DNA of 64,000 nucleotides from Flavobacteriaceae bacterium YJPT1-3. GTDB lineage: Bacteria; Bacteroidota; Bacteroidia; Flavobacteriales; Flavobacteriaceae. The position numbers and the translations under genes were made by a program. Below the pieces are notes generated by a model, which saw only the letters and a list, made by a program, of their open reading frames with translations, did not search any database and was not told the origin of the DNA. The DNA lies in contig CP123444.1 in assembly GCA_029866965.1 (NCBI GenBank), positions 3,042,501 to 3,106,500 of the forward strand, in the 5' to 3' direction. Each line of letters begins with the position of its first letter. Position 1 is the first letter of the stretch. Shown piece after piece: positions 33,155-42,164 of the stretch.

Positions 33155-34042
33155 ATGAAAAATATAGCCGTCATTGGCGCAGGCACCATGGGCAACGGAA
33201 TCGCCCATACCTTCGCCCAAAGTGGTTTTAAAGTACAACTCATTGATATCTCACAGGCTGCCCTGGATCGCGGATTGGCAACAATAGAGAAAAATCTGGA
33301 TCGCCAACTCGCCAAAGAGAAAATCACCGAAGCCGAGAAAAACGAAACACTCAACAACATCACTACCCATACCGGGATGGCTAATGGAGTGGAATACGCC
33401 TCTTTGGTGGTCGAAGCGGCTACAGAGAACGTCGATCTGAAATTGAAAATTTTTCGTGACCTGGAAGAGTTCTGTGGAGAAGACGTGATCCTGGCCTCCA
33501 ACACTTCCTCCATATCGATCACCAAGATCGCCTCAGTCACCAAGCGCGCAGACAAGGTGATAGGCATGCACTTCATGAATCCGGTGCCCATCATGAAACT
33601 GGTCGAGATCATTCGCGGGTACAATACCAGTGATGAGACGACACAGATCATCATGGAGCTTTCGCGAAAGCTGGGAAAGACCCCTACCGAGGTCAACGAT
33701 TATCCGGGCTTTGTGGCCAATCGCATTCTTATGCCCATGATCAACGAAGCCATTGAAACCCTCTACAACGGGGTCGCCGGCGTGGAAGAGATCGACACGG
33801 TCATGAAACTAGGGATGGCGCATCCCATGGGTCCGCTACAATTAGCCGACTTTATTGGTCTGGATGTCTGTCATTCCATCCTGGAAGTGATGTACGACGG
33901 TTTTAAAAACCCGAAATACGCACCCTGCCCCCTACTGGTCAACATGGTACAGGCCGGGAAATACGGCGTTAAATCCGGGGAAGGCTTTTATGACTATGCA
34001 CAAAGCCGTAAAGCGGAACAGGTAGCTGCTCAATTTGCATAG
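33155..34042 (+). CDS. 3-hydroxybutyryl-CoA dehydrogenase
   Basis: This 295-residue protein has the NAD-binding motif VIGAGTMGNGIAHTFAQSGF, ASNTSSISITKIAS, the catalytic IGMHFMNPVPIMKLVEII (His with the nearby Glu) and DYPGFVANRILMPMINEAIETL. It converts (S)-3-hydroxyacyl-CoA to 3-oxoacyl-CoA with NAD in beta-oxidation or butanoate metabolism. Length is typical of the single-domain Hbd type. The next gene starts inside its last codons, pointing to an operon. The palindrome at 33658 encodes LSRK. Confidence 0.93.
   Translation: MKNIAVIGAGTMGNGIAHTFAQSGFKVQLIDISQAALDRGLATIEKNLDRQLAKEKITEAEKNETLNNITTHTGMANGVEYASLVVEAATENVDLKLKIFRDLEEFCGEDVILASNTSSISITKIASVTKRADKVIGMHFMNPVPIMKLVEIIRGYNTSDETTQIIMELSRKLGKTPTEVNDYPGFVANRILMPMINEAIETLYNGVAGVEEIDTVMKLGMAHPMGPLQLADFIGLDVCHSILEVMYDGFKNPKYAPCPLLVNMVQAGKYGVKSGEGFYDYAQSRKAEQVAAQFA
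33658..33671. repeat. GCTTTCGCGAAAGC palindrome (exact)
   Basis: Lies inside the 3-hydroxybutyryl-CoA dehydrogenase gene and is read as LSRK. Symmetry extends to 16 bp. Confidence 0.95.
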
Positions 34043-34667
34043 CGGGAGCCTGTTATATAGTGTTCTTATCGCACTCGGCCTCCTCGGACTCACGAGTACA
34101 GTGCAAGCCCAGGACAAAGAAGGCACAGGCTGGCACCGCATCGGTTTCAATGTGGGGTACGGCAATGTCAACAACCTGCTCTTCAACGATGAAGACTATG
34201 CGTATGTATTGCGGACCTTTAAAGGACAGGCCTACTATCGTATTAAAGAAGGAAAACTAGATCTGGAGTTGCTCTTTGAACCGCAGATCAATCAGGCACG
34301 CCACGAATTGCTCAATATGTACTTTGTCAATCCGGAAGATCGGGAGCGTTTTATGCAGGAACGCCCCATCAATGAATACCTGATAAGCGGCGGATTTTTG
34401 GTTAGAAAAACGCTATTCAATACCTTAGAAGGCTATGTGCTGGGAAGCCTGGGACTTGGATATATCGATGAAGCCAGTGAACGCCTAGCCAAAGGGTTTA
34501 CCTTTGTCGATCAAATTAGTCTCGGGATCAGCTGGGGCTTTATGAAGAATGGATATATAGATATTCGTCCCTCATTTCGGCACATGAGTAATGCGAATCT
34601 AAAACGTCCCAATAGTGGGTATAACTCCCTGAACATAGAGTTTGGGATCGCTTTTGACATCAATTAA
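34035..34667 (+). CDS. PagL-like lipid A 3-O-deacylase (acyloxyacyl hydrolase family)
   Basis: TTG 34035 gives 210 residues with a signal peptide (SLLYSVLIALGLLGLTSTVQAQ). The C-terminus PSFRHMSNANLKRPNSGYNSLNIEFGI carries the His-Ser pair and the N-x-G-x-N pattern of PagL, an outer-membrane beta-barrel esterase that removes the 3-O acyl chain of lipid A. It overlaps the dehydrogenase gene by 8 bp. If active, it would alter lipid A, but the substrate specificity is only inferred. Confidence 0.8.
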   Translation: MHSGSLLYSVLIALGLLGLTSTVQAQDKEGTGWHRIGFNVGYGNVNNLLFNDEDYAYVLRTFKGQAYYRIKEGKLDLELLFEPQINQARHELLNMYFVNPEDRERFMQERPINEYLISGGFLVRKTLFNTLEGYVLGSLGLGYIDEASERLAKGFTFVDQISLGISWGFMKNGYIDIRPSFRHMSNANLKRPNSGYNSLNIEFGIAFDIN

Positions 34668-34668
34668 C

Positions 34669-35910
34669 ATGGCTACAATACACCCTTTTAAAGCGGTACG
34701 ACCCAGTCGGGATAAGGTGAGCTTAGTGGCTTCCCGTTCCTACGACAGCTATACCCCAGCCGAGCGAAAAGCACGCCTGGATAACAATCCGTTTTCCTTC
34801 TTGCACGTGGTCAATCCCGGTTACAAATACGCCAAGAAAGTAAGCGGTGTCAAACGCTTTGAATTGGTGCGACAGCGCTACGAAGAGTTCTGTGAAGAGG
34901 CGGTCTTGATCAAAGAAGATCAGCCTTCCTTTTATGTGTACAAGATCATTGACCGGGAAGGTCAGGAATTCTGCGGCCTGGTTGCCGCAGCCGCTGTGGA
35001 AGACTATCAAAATGGGGTGATCAAGAAACACGAACACACCCTGCGTCTACGCGAAGAATTATTTAAGGAGTACCTCAAAACCGTAGGCTTCAATGCAGAA
35101 GCCGTCTTACTTACCTACCCGGATGAGTCTGCTTTAGAGCAGCTGCTGCAGCAATTGATGGAAGAACGTCCTGAATATGAATTTACGACCACTTATCGGG
35201 ACACCCATTATTTATGGCCCGTTCAGGATTCGTCTACCATTAAACGCATACAGCAGGTATTTGAGAACATGGCCGCTCTTTACATTGCTGACGGACACCA
35301 TCGCTCGCAGAGTTCGTTTCTGCTGGCTGAAGATCTCAAAGCGGCCAACAAAACGCATACCGGCACTGAAGCCTATAATTACTTTATGGCGTATCTGCTT
35401 CCGGAATCGCAGCTCAAGATCTACGAATTCAATCGCCTGGTCAAAGACCTCAACGGCTTGAGCAAGGAAGAATTTCTTGTCGCTCTGGATACCAACTTCC
35501 GCATCCAAAACCGGGGAAAAATGGAATATAAACCGTCTAAGAAGCATCATTTTAGCATGTACCTGGACGGGGAGTTCTACTCCCTCTATTTACGTAAGCG
35601 TATGCGTCGTTTCGACAATGCTTTACAAGGACTCGATGCTCAAATCCTTTTTGAGTACATTCTGCAACCGATACTAGGCATTAAAGATGCAAGGAAAGAT
35701 GAACGATTGGCCTACGCACACGGCAAAAAAGGCTTTGCCTTTCTTACCGATAAGATCGATAAAAAACAGTTTGCCGTGGGCTTTGGTATGCTCCCGGTCA
35801 CCATGGAGGAAATGAAGCAGATTGCCGATCAGGACTTACGCATGCCCCCTAAAAGCACCTATATTGAACCCAAACTGCGCAGCGCAGTGACTATTTATGA
35901 ATTCGAATGA
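34669..35910 (+). CDS. DUF1015 family protein
   Basis: ATG 34669 (MATIHPFKAVRPSRDK) gives 413 residues, the normal DUF1015 length. Motifs include VASRSYDSYTPAERKARLDNNPFSFLHVVNP, FYVYKI, EHTL, and YIADGHHRSQSSFLLAE with the conserved DGHHR. The family is widespread with unproven function, often near serine or D-3-phosphoglycerate metabolism genes. It overlaps yggS by 4 bp (ATGA). Confidence 0.92.
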   Translation: MATIHPFKAVRPSRDKVSLVASRSYDSYTPAERKARLDNNPFSFLHVVNPGYKYAKKVSGVKRFELVRQRYEEFCEEAVLIKEDQPSFYVYKIIDREGQEFCGLVAAAAVEDYQNGVIKKHEHTLRLREELFKEYLKTVGFNAEAVLLTYPDESALEQLLQQLMEERPEYEFTTTYRDTHYLWPVQDSSTIKRIQQVFENMAALYIADGHHRSQSSFLLAEDLKAANKTHTGTEAYNYFMAYLLPESQLKIYEFNRLVKDLNGLSKEEFLVALDTNFRIQNRGKMEYKPSKKHHFSMYLDGEFYSLYLRKRMRRFDNALQGLDAQILFEYILQPILGIKDARKDERLAYAHGKKGFAFLTDKIDKKQFAVGFGMLPVTMEEMKQIADQDLRMPPKSTYIEPKLRSAVTIYEFE

Positions 35911-36557
35911 ACATTAAGGAAAATATTGAGCATTTTAGATCGACTATACCCAATCACGTTTCCCTGTGTGCGGTAAGCAAAACCAAGCCCAACGAAGATC
36001 TGATGGAAGCCTATAAAGCGGGTCAACGCATCTTTGGCGAGAACCGGGTGCAGGAAATGGCTGCAAAAGCAGAGGCCTTGCCAGAAGACATTCAGTGGCA
36101 TATGATTGGCCATGTGCAGACCAATAAGGTCAAGTATATGGCTGCCTTTGTCGATTTGATCCATTCCGCAGACCGACTTAAACTGTTCAAGGAGATCAAC
36201 AAACAAGCAGAAAGCGTCGACCGGATACAAGACGTTTTACTGCAGGTGAAGATCGCTGAAGAAGAAAGTAAATACGGCATGCCTATTAGTGAGGCTATCG
36301 AGTTTCTGGCCGAGCGAAAAGACAAAGAATATCCCAACGTCCGGGTACGCGGACTCATGGGGATGGCCACCTTTACCGATGATCAGGAACAGCTTCAGCG
36401 GGAATTCAAGAGTCTGCAAGCGATCTATGAACGCTTTCGCGAAAGCAACGACCTAAGCATCCTTTCCATGGGCATGAGCGGTGATTATCAACTCGCAATT
36501 GCCTGCGGCAGCAACATGATTCGTGTAGGAAGTGCTATTTTTGGGGCGCGCAAGTAA
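35907..36557 (+). CDS. YggS-family PLP-binding protein
   Basis: This 216-residue protein shows the family's VSLCAVSKTKPNEDLMEAYKAGQRIFGENRVQEM (PLP lysine in SKTKP), IQWHMIGHVQTNKVKYMA, VRVRGLMGMATF and LSMGMSGDYQLAIACGSNMIRVGSAIFG. PLPBP proteins keep free PLP and amino-acid pools balanced without a catalytic reaction. It is cotranscribed with DUF1015. The palindrome at 36433 encodes RFRES. Confidence 0.94.
   Translation: MNIKENIEHFRSTIPNHVSLCAVSKTKPNEDLMEAYKAGQRIFGENRVQEMAAKAEALPEDIQWHMIGHVQTNKVKYMAAFVDLIHSADRLKLFKEINKQAESVDRIQDVLLQVKIAEEESKYGMPISEAIEFLAERKDKEYPNVRVRGLMGMATFTDDQEQLQREFKSLQAIYERFRESNDLSILSMGMSGDYQLAIACGSNMIRVGSAIFGARK
36433..36446. repeat. GCTTTCGCGAAAGC palindrome (exact)
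   Basis: Lies inside the yggS-like gene and is read as RFRES. Confidence 0.95.
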
Positions 36558-36571
36558 AGAAGGAAGCTCGT

Positions 36572-37948
36572 ATGTACGCTATATTGGATATTGAGACCAC
36601 AGGAGGAAAATACGGAGAAGAAGGGGTCACCGAGATCGCGATCTATCGCTTTGACGGCCATGAAGTCGTCGACCAGTACAGTAGCCTAATCAATCCGGAG
36701 CGTCCCATACAACCCTTCGTGGTGGGCCTGACCGGTATCAATAATGAAATGCTTCGCAACGCACCCAAATTCTACGAAGCGGCTAAACGCATCATCGAGA
36801 TCACCCAGGATTGCATCATTGTGGCGCATAATGCCCAGTTTGACTATCGCATCTTACAACTTGAATTCGATCGCCTGGGCTACGATTTCCAGCGACGTTC
36901 CTTGTGCACGGTTGAATTGGCCCAGGAATTATTGCCGGGACATAAAAGTTACAGCCTGGGCAAACTCACCCGTGCCTTAGGCATCCCGATGACCAGTCGG
37001 CACCGCGCTAGCGGAGATGCACTGGCTACAGTTCAACTTTTCAAATTACTTCTGGCTAAGGACACTCAAAAGAAGATCATTGGTGAAGCTGTTCGCGCCA
37101 ACCCACGACGCCGCATGGACACCAAGCTGAAAGACCTGCTGGAAGAAGTTCCTGCGGTCACCGGTGTTTACTATATGCATGATGCAGCCGGAGAAGTACT
37201 TTACATTGGAAAGAGTAAGAATATTAAAAAGCGTCTCAACCAGCATTTTACCAGCGATAATCGCAAGAGTAAGGAAATTCAGGAGGAAGTGATGATGGTC
37301 TCCTATGACGAGACCGGCAGCGAATTGCTAGCCTTACTGAAAGAAAATGAAGAGATCAAAAAAAATCGCCCACCCTATAACCGCGCGCTGAAAAAACGTC
37401 TGTTCCACGTACAGTTAACCTCCTTCCAGGACCAAAACGGTTACCTGCACCTGAAGACCGAAAAAGCTGATCCTCGAAAATCGGCCATCACTACTTTTAC
37501 CAATAACCTCAGCGCTAAATCGCATTTGGAGCGTATTCTGGAAAGCTATGAGCTCTGTGCACACAAAGTGGGTCGCAACAGCCGCAGTGGAGCCTGCTTC
37601 AATTATACCATAAAAAAATGTCGAGGTGCCTGCGTAGGAGAAGAATCAGCAGCCGACTACAACGCTCGGGTTCAGGAATACATCGACAAGCACAGCTATG
37701 AGAATCAAAGCATGCTGATCATTGACCGCGGCAGAGCAAGGGATGAACGCGCCATGGTATGGATTGACGATGGGACATTTAGAGGTATTGGCTGGTATAA
37801 TTTGAATTTCCAGATTCACAATCCAGAAGTGCTGAAGTCAATTGTAGTACCCATGGAGGACAATCGAGATGCGCAACACATCATCCAAAGTTACCTCCGT
37901 ACCAAGAAGGTGATCAAAACTGTTACCCTCGAGAAAACGCCGAGTTAA
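36572..37948 (+). CDS. DEDDh exonuclease fused to a UvrC/Cho-like GIY-YIG domain
   Basis: Residues about 1-165 form an epsilon-like exonuclease (AILDIETTGGKYGEEGVTEIAI, HNAQFDYRIL, HRASGDALATVQLF, the DEDDh set). Residues about 190-270 are a GIY-YIG nuclease of UvrC type: GVYYMHDAAGEVLYIGKSKNIKKRL, with the following NRKSKEIQEE. The C-terminal part has CFNYTIKKCRGACVGEESA, resembling the Cho/UvrC cysteine region. The protein is 458 residues. Proofreading or repair of damaged DNA is implied by the domains, and the fusion is known in several phyla. Confidence 0.9.
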   Translation: MYAILDIETTGGKYGEEGVTEIAIYRFDGHEVVDQYSSLINPERPIQPFVVGLTGINNEMLRNAPKFYEAAKRIIEITQDCIIVAHNAQFDYRILQLEFDRLGYDFQRRSLCTVELAQELLPGHKSYSLGKLTRALGIPMTSRHRASGDALATVQLFKLLLAKDTQKKIIGEAVRANPRRRMDTKLKDLLEEVPAVTGVYYMHDAAGEVLYIGKSKNIKKRLNQHFTSDNRKSKEIQEEVMMVSYDETGSELLALLKENEEIKKNRPPYNRALKKRLFHVQLTSFQDQNGYLHLKTEKADPRKSAITTFTNNLSAKSHLERILESYELCAHKVGRNSRSGACFNYTIKKCRGACVGEESAADYNARVQEYIDKHSYENQSMLIIDRGRARDERAMVWIDDGTFRGIGWYNLNFQIHNPEVLKSIVVPMEDNRDAQHIIQSYLRTKKVIKTVTLEKTPS

Positions 37949-37984
37949 AAAACTTTCCTACTTTTATAAAAATGCAATGCTCTT

Positions 37985-38869
37985 ATGGGTCACCCTCCCA
38001 AAGGCGGCTGGCGCGCCACCGTTCATGAAATTATTTACGAAGCAGATACTCCCCTAGGGAAACTATTTGATGTTATCCTATTGATCCTCATTCTGTTGAG
38101 CGTCGTTTTCGTCATGATCGAAAGTGTACGTGGCCTGAATCCCTGGGTGTATGATTTCTTGCTCTACGGCGAATGGGTCATCACCATTTTCTTTACGCTG
38201 GAGTACATTCTGCGGGTCATTTCGATCAAAAAGCCCAGTGCCTACATTTTTAGCTTTTACGGAATTATCGATTTCATCTCGACCATTCCACTCTACCTCT
38301 CCTTTTTCTTCGTGGGCACAAACGCTTTACTCACGATACGAGCCCTTCGCCTGCTGCGTGTATTCCGAATCTTAAAGATCACGCGCTATTTGGGAGAAGG
38401 CAATAAACTGACCAAAGCCTTGAAAGACAGTCGGCCGAAAATCGCGGTATTCCTCTTTGCGGTGCTCATTGTATCCGTTATTTGTGGCACCCTAATGTAT
38501 CTGGTCGAAGGCGAAGAAAGTGGTTTTGTAAGTATTCCGGTCTCGGTCTACTGGTGTATCGTGACCTTGACCACGGTAGGATTTGGAGACATTGCCCCGG
38601 TAACCCCTGCAGGGCAGTTTATCGCCATGCTGATCATGATTATGGGATACGGGATTATTGCGGTACCCACCGGTATTGTAACTTCAGAAATGGCGCGTTC
38701 CAAACAAGAACCCTTACCGACCGGAACTAAAGACAAGATTAAATTTCTAGGCGAAGAATACGTACATATGAATACGCAGGCTTGCCGCAACTGCAATGCC
38801 ACTAAACATCGCGATGATGCCTTATTTTGCCATCATTGTGGCTCGAGTTTAGCGAAAGATGAAGCCTAA
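37985..38869 (+). CDS. voltage-gated K+ channel-type protein with C-terminal zinc ribbon
   Basis: This 294-residue six-helix channel has an S4 with regularly spaced basic residues (RALRLLRVFRILKITRY). Its selectivity filter is TLTTVGFGD between S5 and S6, followed by GYGIIAVPTGIVTSE. After the S6 end comes CRNCNATKHRDDALFCHHCGSSL, two C-x2-C pairs forming a zinc ribbon in place of a ligand-gating RCK or cNMP domain. Potassium-selective, voltage-sensing transport across the inner membrane is expected. It overlaps miaA by 11 bp. Confidence 0.9.
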   Translation: MGHPPKGGWRATVHEIIYEADTPLGKLFDVILLILILLSVVFVMIESVRGLNPWVYDFLLYGEWVITIFFTLEYILRVISIKKPSAYIFSFYGIIDFISTIPLYLSFFFVGTNALLTIRALRLLRVFRILKITRYLGEGNKLTKALKDSRPKIAVFLFAVLIVSVICGTLMYLVEGEESGFVSIPVSVYWCIVTLTTVGFGDIAPVTPAGQFIAMLIMIMGYGIIAVPTGIVTSEMARSKQEPLPTGTKDKIKFLGEEYVHMNTQACRNCNATKHRDDALFCHHCGSSLAKDEA

Positions 38870-39773
38870 AAAGTACCTCATTACCGTGGTTGGGCCCACG
38901 GCCATCGGCAAGACGGCCTTGGCGATACAACTGGCACAGCATTTTCAGACCGAAATCATCTCAGCAGATTCGCGCCAGTTTTTTAAAGAGATGCGCATTG
39001 GAACTGCAGTTCCTTCCCAAGACGAGCTCAAAGCTGCTCCGCATCACTTCATACAACACAAATCCATTCATGAAGCCTATACCGTGGGGCAGTTTGAAAA
39101 AGAAGCATTGGAACTATTGGATCGCCTATTCCAGCGACATCAGGTGCTTATCCTCGTGGGGGGATCCGGACTCTATGTGGATGCCGTGCTCAACGGACTG
39201 AATCATTTCCCCAAAGTGCCGGCGACTGTCCGAGAAGAGGTACGGCGCTTGTACAAAGAAAAAGGCCTTAGTGAAATACAGGCCCAATTATTACAACTTG
39301 ATCCAGCTTCAGAGGACAGCGTGGATATGCTGAATCCTCAACGTGTGCTTCGGGCTTTGGAGGTCTGTATGGCTACCGAACAGCCTTTCAGCTCTTTCAA
39401 GAATAAGCCGAAAGCGGAACGCCCCTTTACCGCGATACAGATCGGTCTTCAGGCCGAGCGATCCGTGATCTACGATCGCATCAATAAACGGGTCGATCTG
39501 ATGGTGGAGGAAGGCCTGGAAGCAGAAGCTCGTGCACTCCATCCCCATCGGAAGTTGAACGCTTTGGTGACCGTAGGCTATCGCGAACTGTTTGCCTATT
39601 TCGATGGAGTGTATAATTTCGCGAAAGCGATAGAAGAGATCAAGAAAAATACCCGTCGTTTCGCTAAAAGGCAACTGACCTGGTATCGTAAAAACGAGCA
39701 GATCCATTGGTTTCCTTTTCAGACTCCCCTGGCAGCTGTTCTCGAACATATCCAAAAAAAAATGTCCCGCTAA
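38859..39773 (+). CDS. miaA: tRNA dimethylallyltransferase
   Basis: This 304-residue protein has the P-loop VVGPTAIGKTALAIQLA, ISADSRQFFKEMRIGTA, the LVGGSGLYVDAVLNG motif, and late KNTRRFAKRQLTWYRK. MiaA adds the dimethylallyl group to A37 of tRNAs reading UNN codons. A strong hairpin terminator follows its stop. It overlaps the ion-channel gene at the start. The palindrome variant at 39615 encodes NFAKA. Confidence 0.95.
   Translation: MKPKKYLITVVGPTAIGKTALAIQLAQHFQTEIISADSRQFFKEMRIGTAVPSQDELKAAPHHFIQHKSIHEAYTVGQFEKEALELLDRLFQRHQVLILVGGSGLYVDAVLNGLNHFPKVPATVREEVRRLYKEKGLSEIQAQLLQLDPASEDSVDMLNPQRVLRALEVCMATEQPFSSFKNKPKAERPFTAIQIGLQAERSVIYDRINKRVDLMVEEGLEAEARALHPHRKLNALVTVGYRELFAYFDGVYNFAKAIEEIKKNTRRFAKRQLTWYRKNEQIHWFPFQTPLAAVLEHIQKKMSR
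39615..39628. repeat. iterated palindrome, variant (AATTTCGCGAAAGC)
   Basis: Lies inside miaA and is read as NFAKA. Confidence 0.85.
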
Positions 39774-39788
39774 GCGAGACATTTTTTC
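39754..39788. terminator. bidirectional hairpin terminator between miaA and the response regulator
   Basis: AATGTC-C-CGC-TAA-GCG-A-GACATT is flanked by an A-run on the left and a T-run on the right, overlapping the miaA stop. It serves both converging genes. Confidence 0.85.
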
Positions 39789-39803
39789 TATACCACTAAT
39801 TGC

Positions 39804-40514
39804 TTAGTCTTCGTTCTTGACCACCAGTCGGAATCCTTCTCCATGGATATTCAGGATCTCGACAGAATCATCGACCTTCAGATACTTACGTAATTTGGCG
39901 ATGTACACGTCCATACTACGCGAGGTAAAGTAATTATCGTCTCTCCAGATTTTGGTAAGTGCTAATTCTCGAGGCATCAGGTCATTCTCATGCAAGGCCA
40001 ACAAACGCAAAAGTTCATTTTCCTTTGGTGATAGTTTATTAGGATCTTCGTCTTTATAGGTCAGGAACCGCAATTTGGAATTCAGGTGAAAATTCCCTAT
40101 CTGAAATTCAAACTGCTTACTATCAGCTGCGCTATCGCTGCCCTTACGCTGCATGATGGCCTTGATTTTCATCAGCAACACTTCACTGTCAAAAGGCTTG
40201 TTCAGATAATCATCAGCTCCCACTTTATAGCCCTTTAAAACATCTTCTTTCATGGCTTTGGCCGTAAGGAAAATAATGGGAACATCCTCATTCTTCTCGC
40301 GTATCTCTTTGGCTAGCGTAAAGCCATCCTTATAAGGCATCATGACGTCTAGTATACAAAGATCGAAATCGTCTTTCTTGAACTTTTCAAAGCCTTCCAT
40401 TCCGTTCTTGGCGTGGGTGACATCAAATTCATTCATTGACAGATAATCTTTGAGTACCGTTCCGAAATTGGGATCGTCCTCTACCAATAAAATTTTCTTG
40501 TTTTCAGTTTCCAT
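39804..40514 (-). CDS. OmpR-family response regulator (RprY-like)
   Basis: This 236-residue protein has a receiver domain (KILLVEDDPNFGTVLKDYL, phospho-Asp in LCILDVMMPYKDGF, IFLTAKA, DYLNKPFD) and a winged-helix C-terminus (KLSPKENELLRLLALHENDLMPRELALTKIW, RSMDVYIAKLRKYLK). It matches the RprY group of Bacteroidota. Its gene lies 4 bp after the kinase stop in the same operon, so they form a two-component pair. Confidence 0.92.
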   Translation of the reverse strand: METENKKILLVEDDPNFGTVLKDYLSMNEFDVTHAKNGMEGFEKFKKDDFDLCILDVMMPYKDGFTLAKEIREKNEDVPIIFLTAKAMKEDVLKGYKVGADDYLNKPFDSEVLLMKIKAIMQRKGSDSAADSKQFEFQIGNFHLNSKLRFLTYKDEDPNKLSPKENELLRLLALHENDLMPRELALTKIWRDDNYFTSRSMDVYIAKLRKYLKVDDSVEILNIHGEGFRLVVKNED

Positions 40515-40518
40515 GGAT

Positions 40519-42090
40519 TTATGTTATTAGTGGTAATTTAATGATAAATGTGCTTCCTTTCCCGCGTTCACTCTCGACGCTAATTTCGCCGTGGTGATCT
40601 TCTACAATGCGCTTCACGTAGGCCAGACCTAAACCGTGACCTTTTACGTTATGCACATCGCCGGTGTGAGCTCTGTAAAATTTTTCAAAGACCTGCTTTT
40701 GAGCCGTCTTGCTCATGCCTATTCCCTGATCCTGTATCTTTAAGATAACAAAGTTTCTAGCATTCTCCGTATAGATATCAATCTTCGGACTCTCTTCAGA
40801 GTATTTGACCGCATTATCCAGGATATTGACGAGAACATTGGTAAAGTGCGAATCATTGGCCAGAATGGCGGTACGCTCCGCATCCAAATGCGTTTCTATA
40901 TACCCTTGACGGTCTTCCACGATCAAGGAAATATGACTGATCGCATCATCCACCAGATCGTGCAGATCCAATCGCTCCTTTTTAATATCGAGTTCGTTGC
41001 GCTCCAATTTGGAAATACGCAAGACATTCTCCACCTGCGCATGCATACGCTTGTTCTCTTCCTTGATCATCCCCAAATAGCGTTTCACTTTAGTCTCATC
41101 AGCGGAGACCAGAGGATTCTTGATCGCGTCTAAAGCCAGATTGATGGTAGCAATGGGTGTCTTGAACTCATGCGTCATGTTGTTGATAAAGTCAGTTTTG
41201 ATCTGAGAGATCTGCCGTTGACGGATGAGCTGTTGTAGAGCGCTGGAATAAGCGATCACAATGATCAAGGTAAAAATGATGGACAGAGCGGCCATCCCAA
41301 ATATGGAGGACAACACAAATTCTTTTTCTCCGGGAAAATTGGCCAGCAATTGATAATCGCTCAGGCCATCCTTATTGACAAATAAAGGAACACTGTAGGT
41401 CCGACTGGAACCCTGTAGATCAAAATTTTCGGATCGAACCTGAGTGGCCAGAGAGTTGCTATGCACGGCATATTCAAAGTCGGTTTCCATATCCCGCTCG
41501 GCCAATTCCATGATCATGATCCGCTCGATCTCTCCTTCAGGAATACGTTTGTGAATAGGGATTTTTCGTCGTTGGTCAAAAATGATCTCCTGAAAATTCA
41601 ACTTGCTGAGTTCATCCATGTTGGAAAATAGCTCCAACCGTTTTTGGGAGGAGAGATACTGGCCGTCAAGGGAATTGTTATTGAAGACCTGAGCTACTTT
41701 TCTACTGATGTATTTTTTGATCTTAATGCTGTCCAGATCGTATTCTGTAGCCGGAGAACCCAATTTGAAGTCCTGCTCAATGATGCTGTTGCTGTAGAGA
41801 TAGGTTTGATTGGAGACTGAATCCTCCTCGATTAAAAATAATTCTTGAATGGAAATATCATCAGGTATTCCGATGCTATCTGCCATAGCTCTCAAAGGAT
41901 AGTAGTATTCTTCGAGTTCTTGATTTTGAATTTTATTGGCTGTGGAGATCAATACCTGTTTGGCATTGAAGGCGAATTGTTCCCGCTTGGTTTCGACGCT
42001 ATTTGAGATCCAATATCCCTGCACAAAAATGATCCCGATGAGCGATAAGCTCATGAGCACCACGAGGAATACAAATAGGCGTCTGTTCAT
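40519..42090 (-). CDS. membrane sensor histidine kinase (RprX-like)
   Basis: ATG 42090 (MNRRLFVFLVVL) gives 523 residues. TM1 spans about residues 5-25, a sensor region of about 240 residues lies in the periplasm, and TM2 is near residue 270 (SSIFGMAALSIIFTLIIVIAYSSA). HisKA carries the His in THEFKTPIATI; the HATPase has NILDNAVKYSEE, DQGIGMS and GHGLGLAYVK. The signal sensed is unknown, probably an envelope or redox cue. It forms a two-gene operon with the response regulator. Confidence 0.92.
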   Translation of the reverse strand: MNRRLFVFLVVLMSLSLIGIIFVQGYWISNSVETKREQFAFNAKQVLISTANKIQNQELEEYYYPLRAMADSIGIPDDISIQELFLIEEDSVSNQTYLYSNSIIEQDFKLGSPATEYDLDSIKIKKYISRKVAQVFNNNSLDGQYLSSQKRLELFSNMDELSKLNFQEIIFDQRRKIPIHKRIPEGEIERIMIMELAERDMETDFEYAVHSNSLATQVRSENFDLQGSSRTYSVPLFVNKDGLSDYQLLANFPGEKEFVLSSIFGMAALSIIFTLIIVIAYSSALQQLIRQRQISQIKTDFINNMTHEFKTPIATINLALDAIKNPLVSADETKVKRYLGMIKEENKRMHAQVENVLRISKLERNELDIKKERLDLHDLVDDAISHISLIVEDRQGYIETHLDAERTAILANDSHFTNVLVNILDNAVKYSEESPKIDIYTENARNFVILKIQDQGIGMSKTAQKQVFEKFYRAHTGDVHNVKGHGLGLAYVKRIVEDHHGEISVESERGKGSTFIIKLPLIT

Positions 42091-42164
42091 AATCCAAAAG
42101 TAACATTTTAACATTTAGGCTTCTTTCCATTTAGCAAAATGTTAACAAAGAAAACCCCTTGAAT

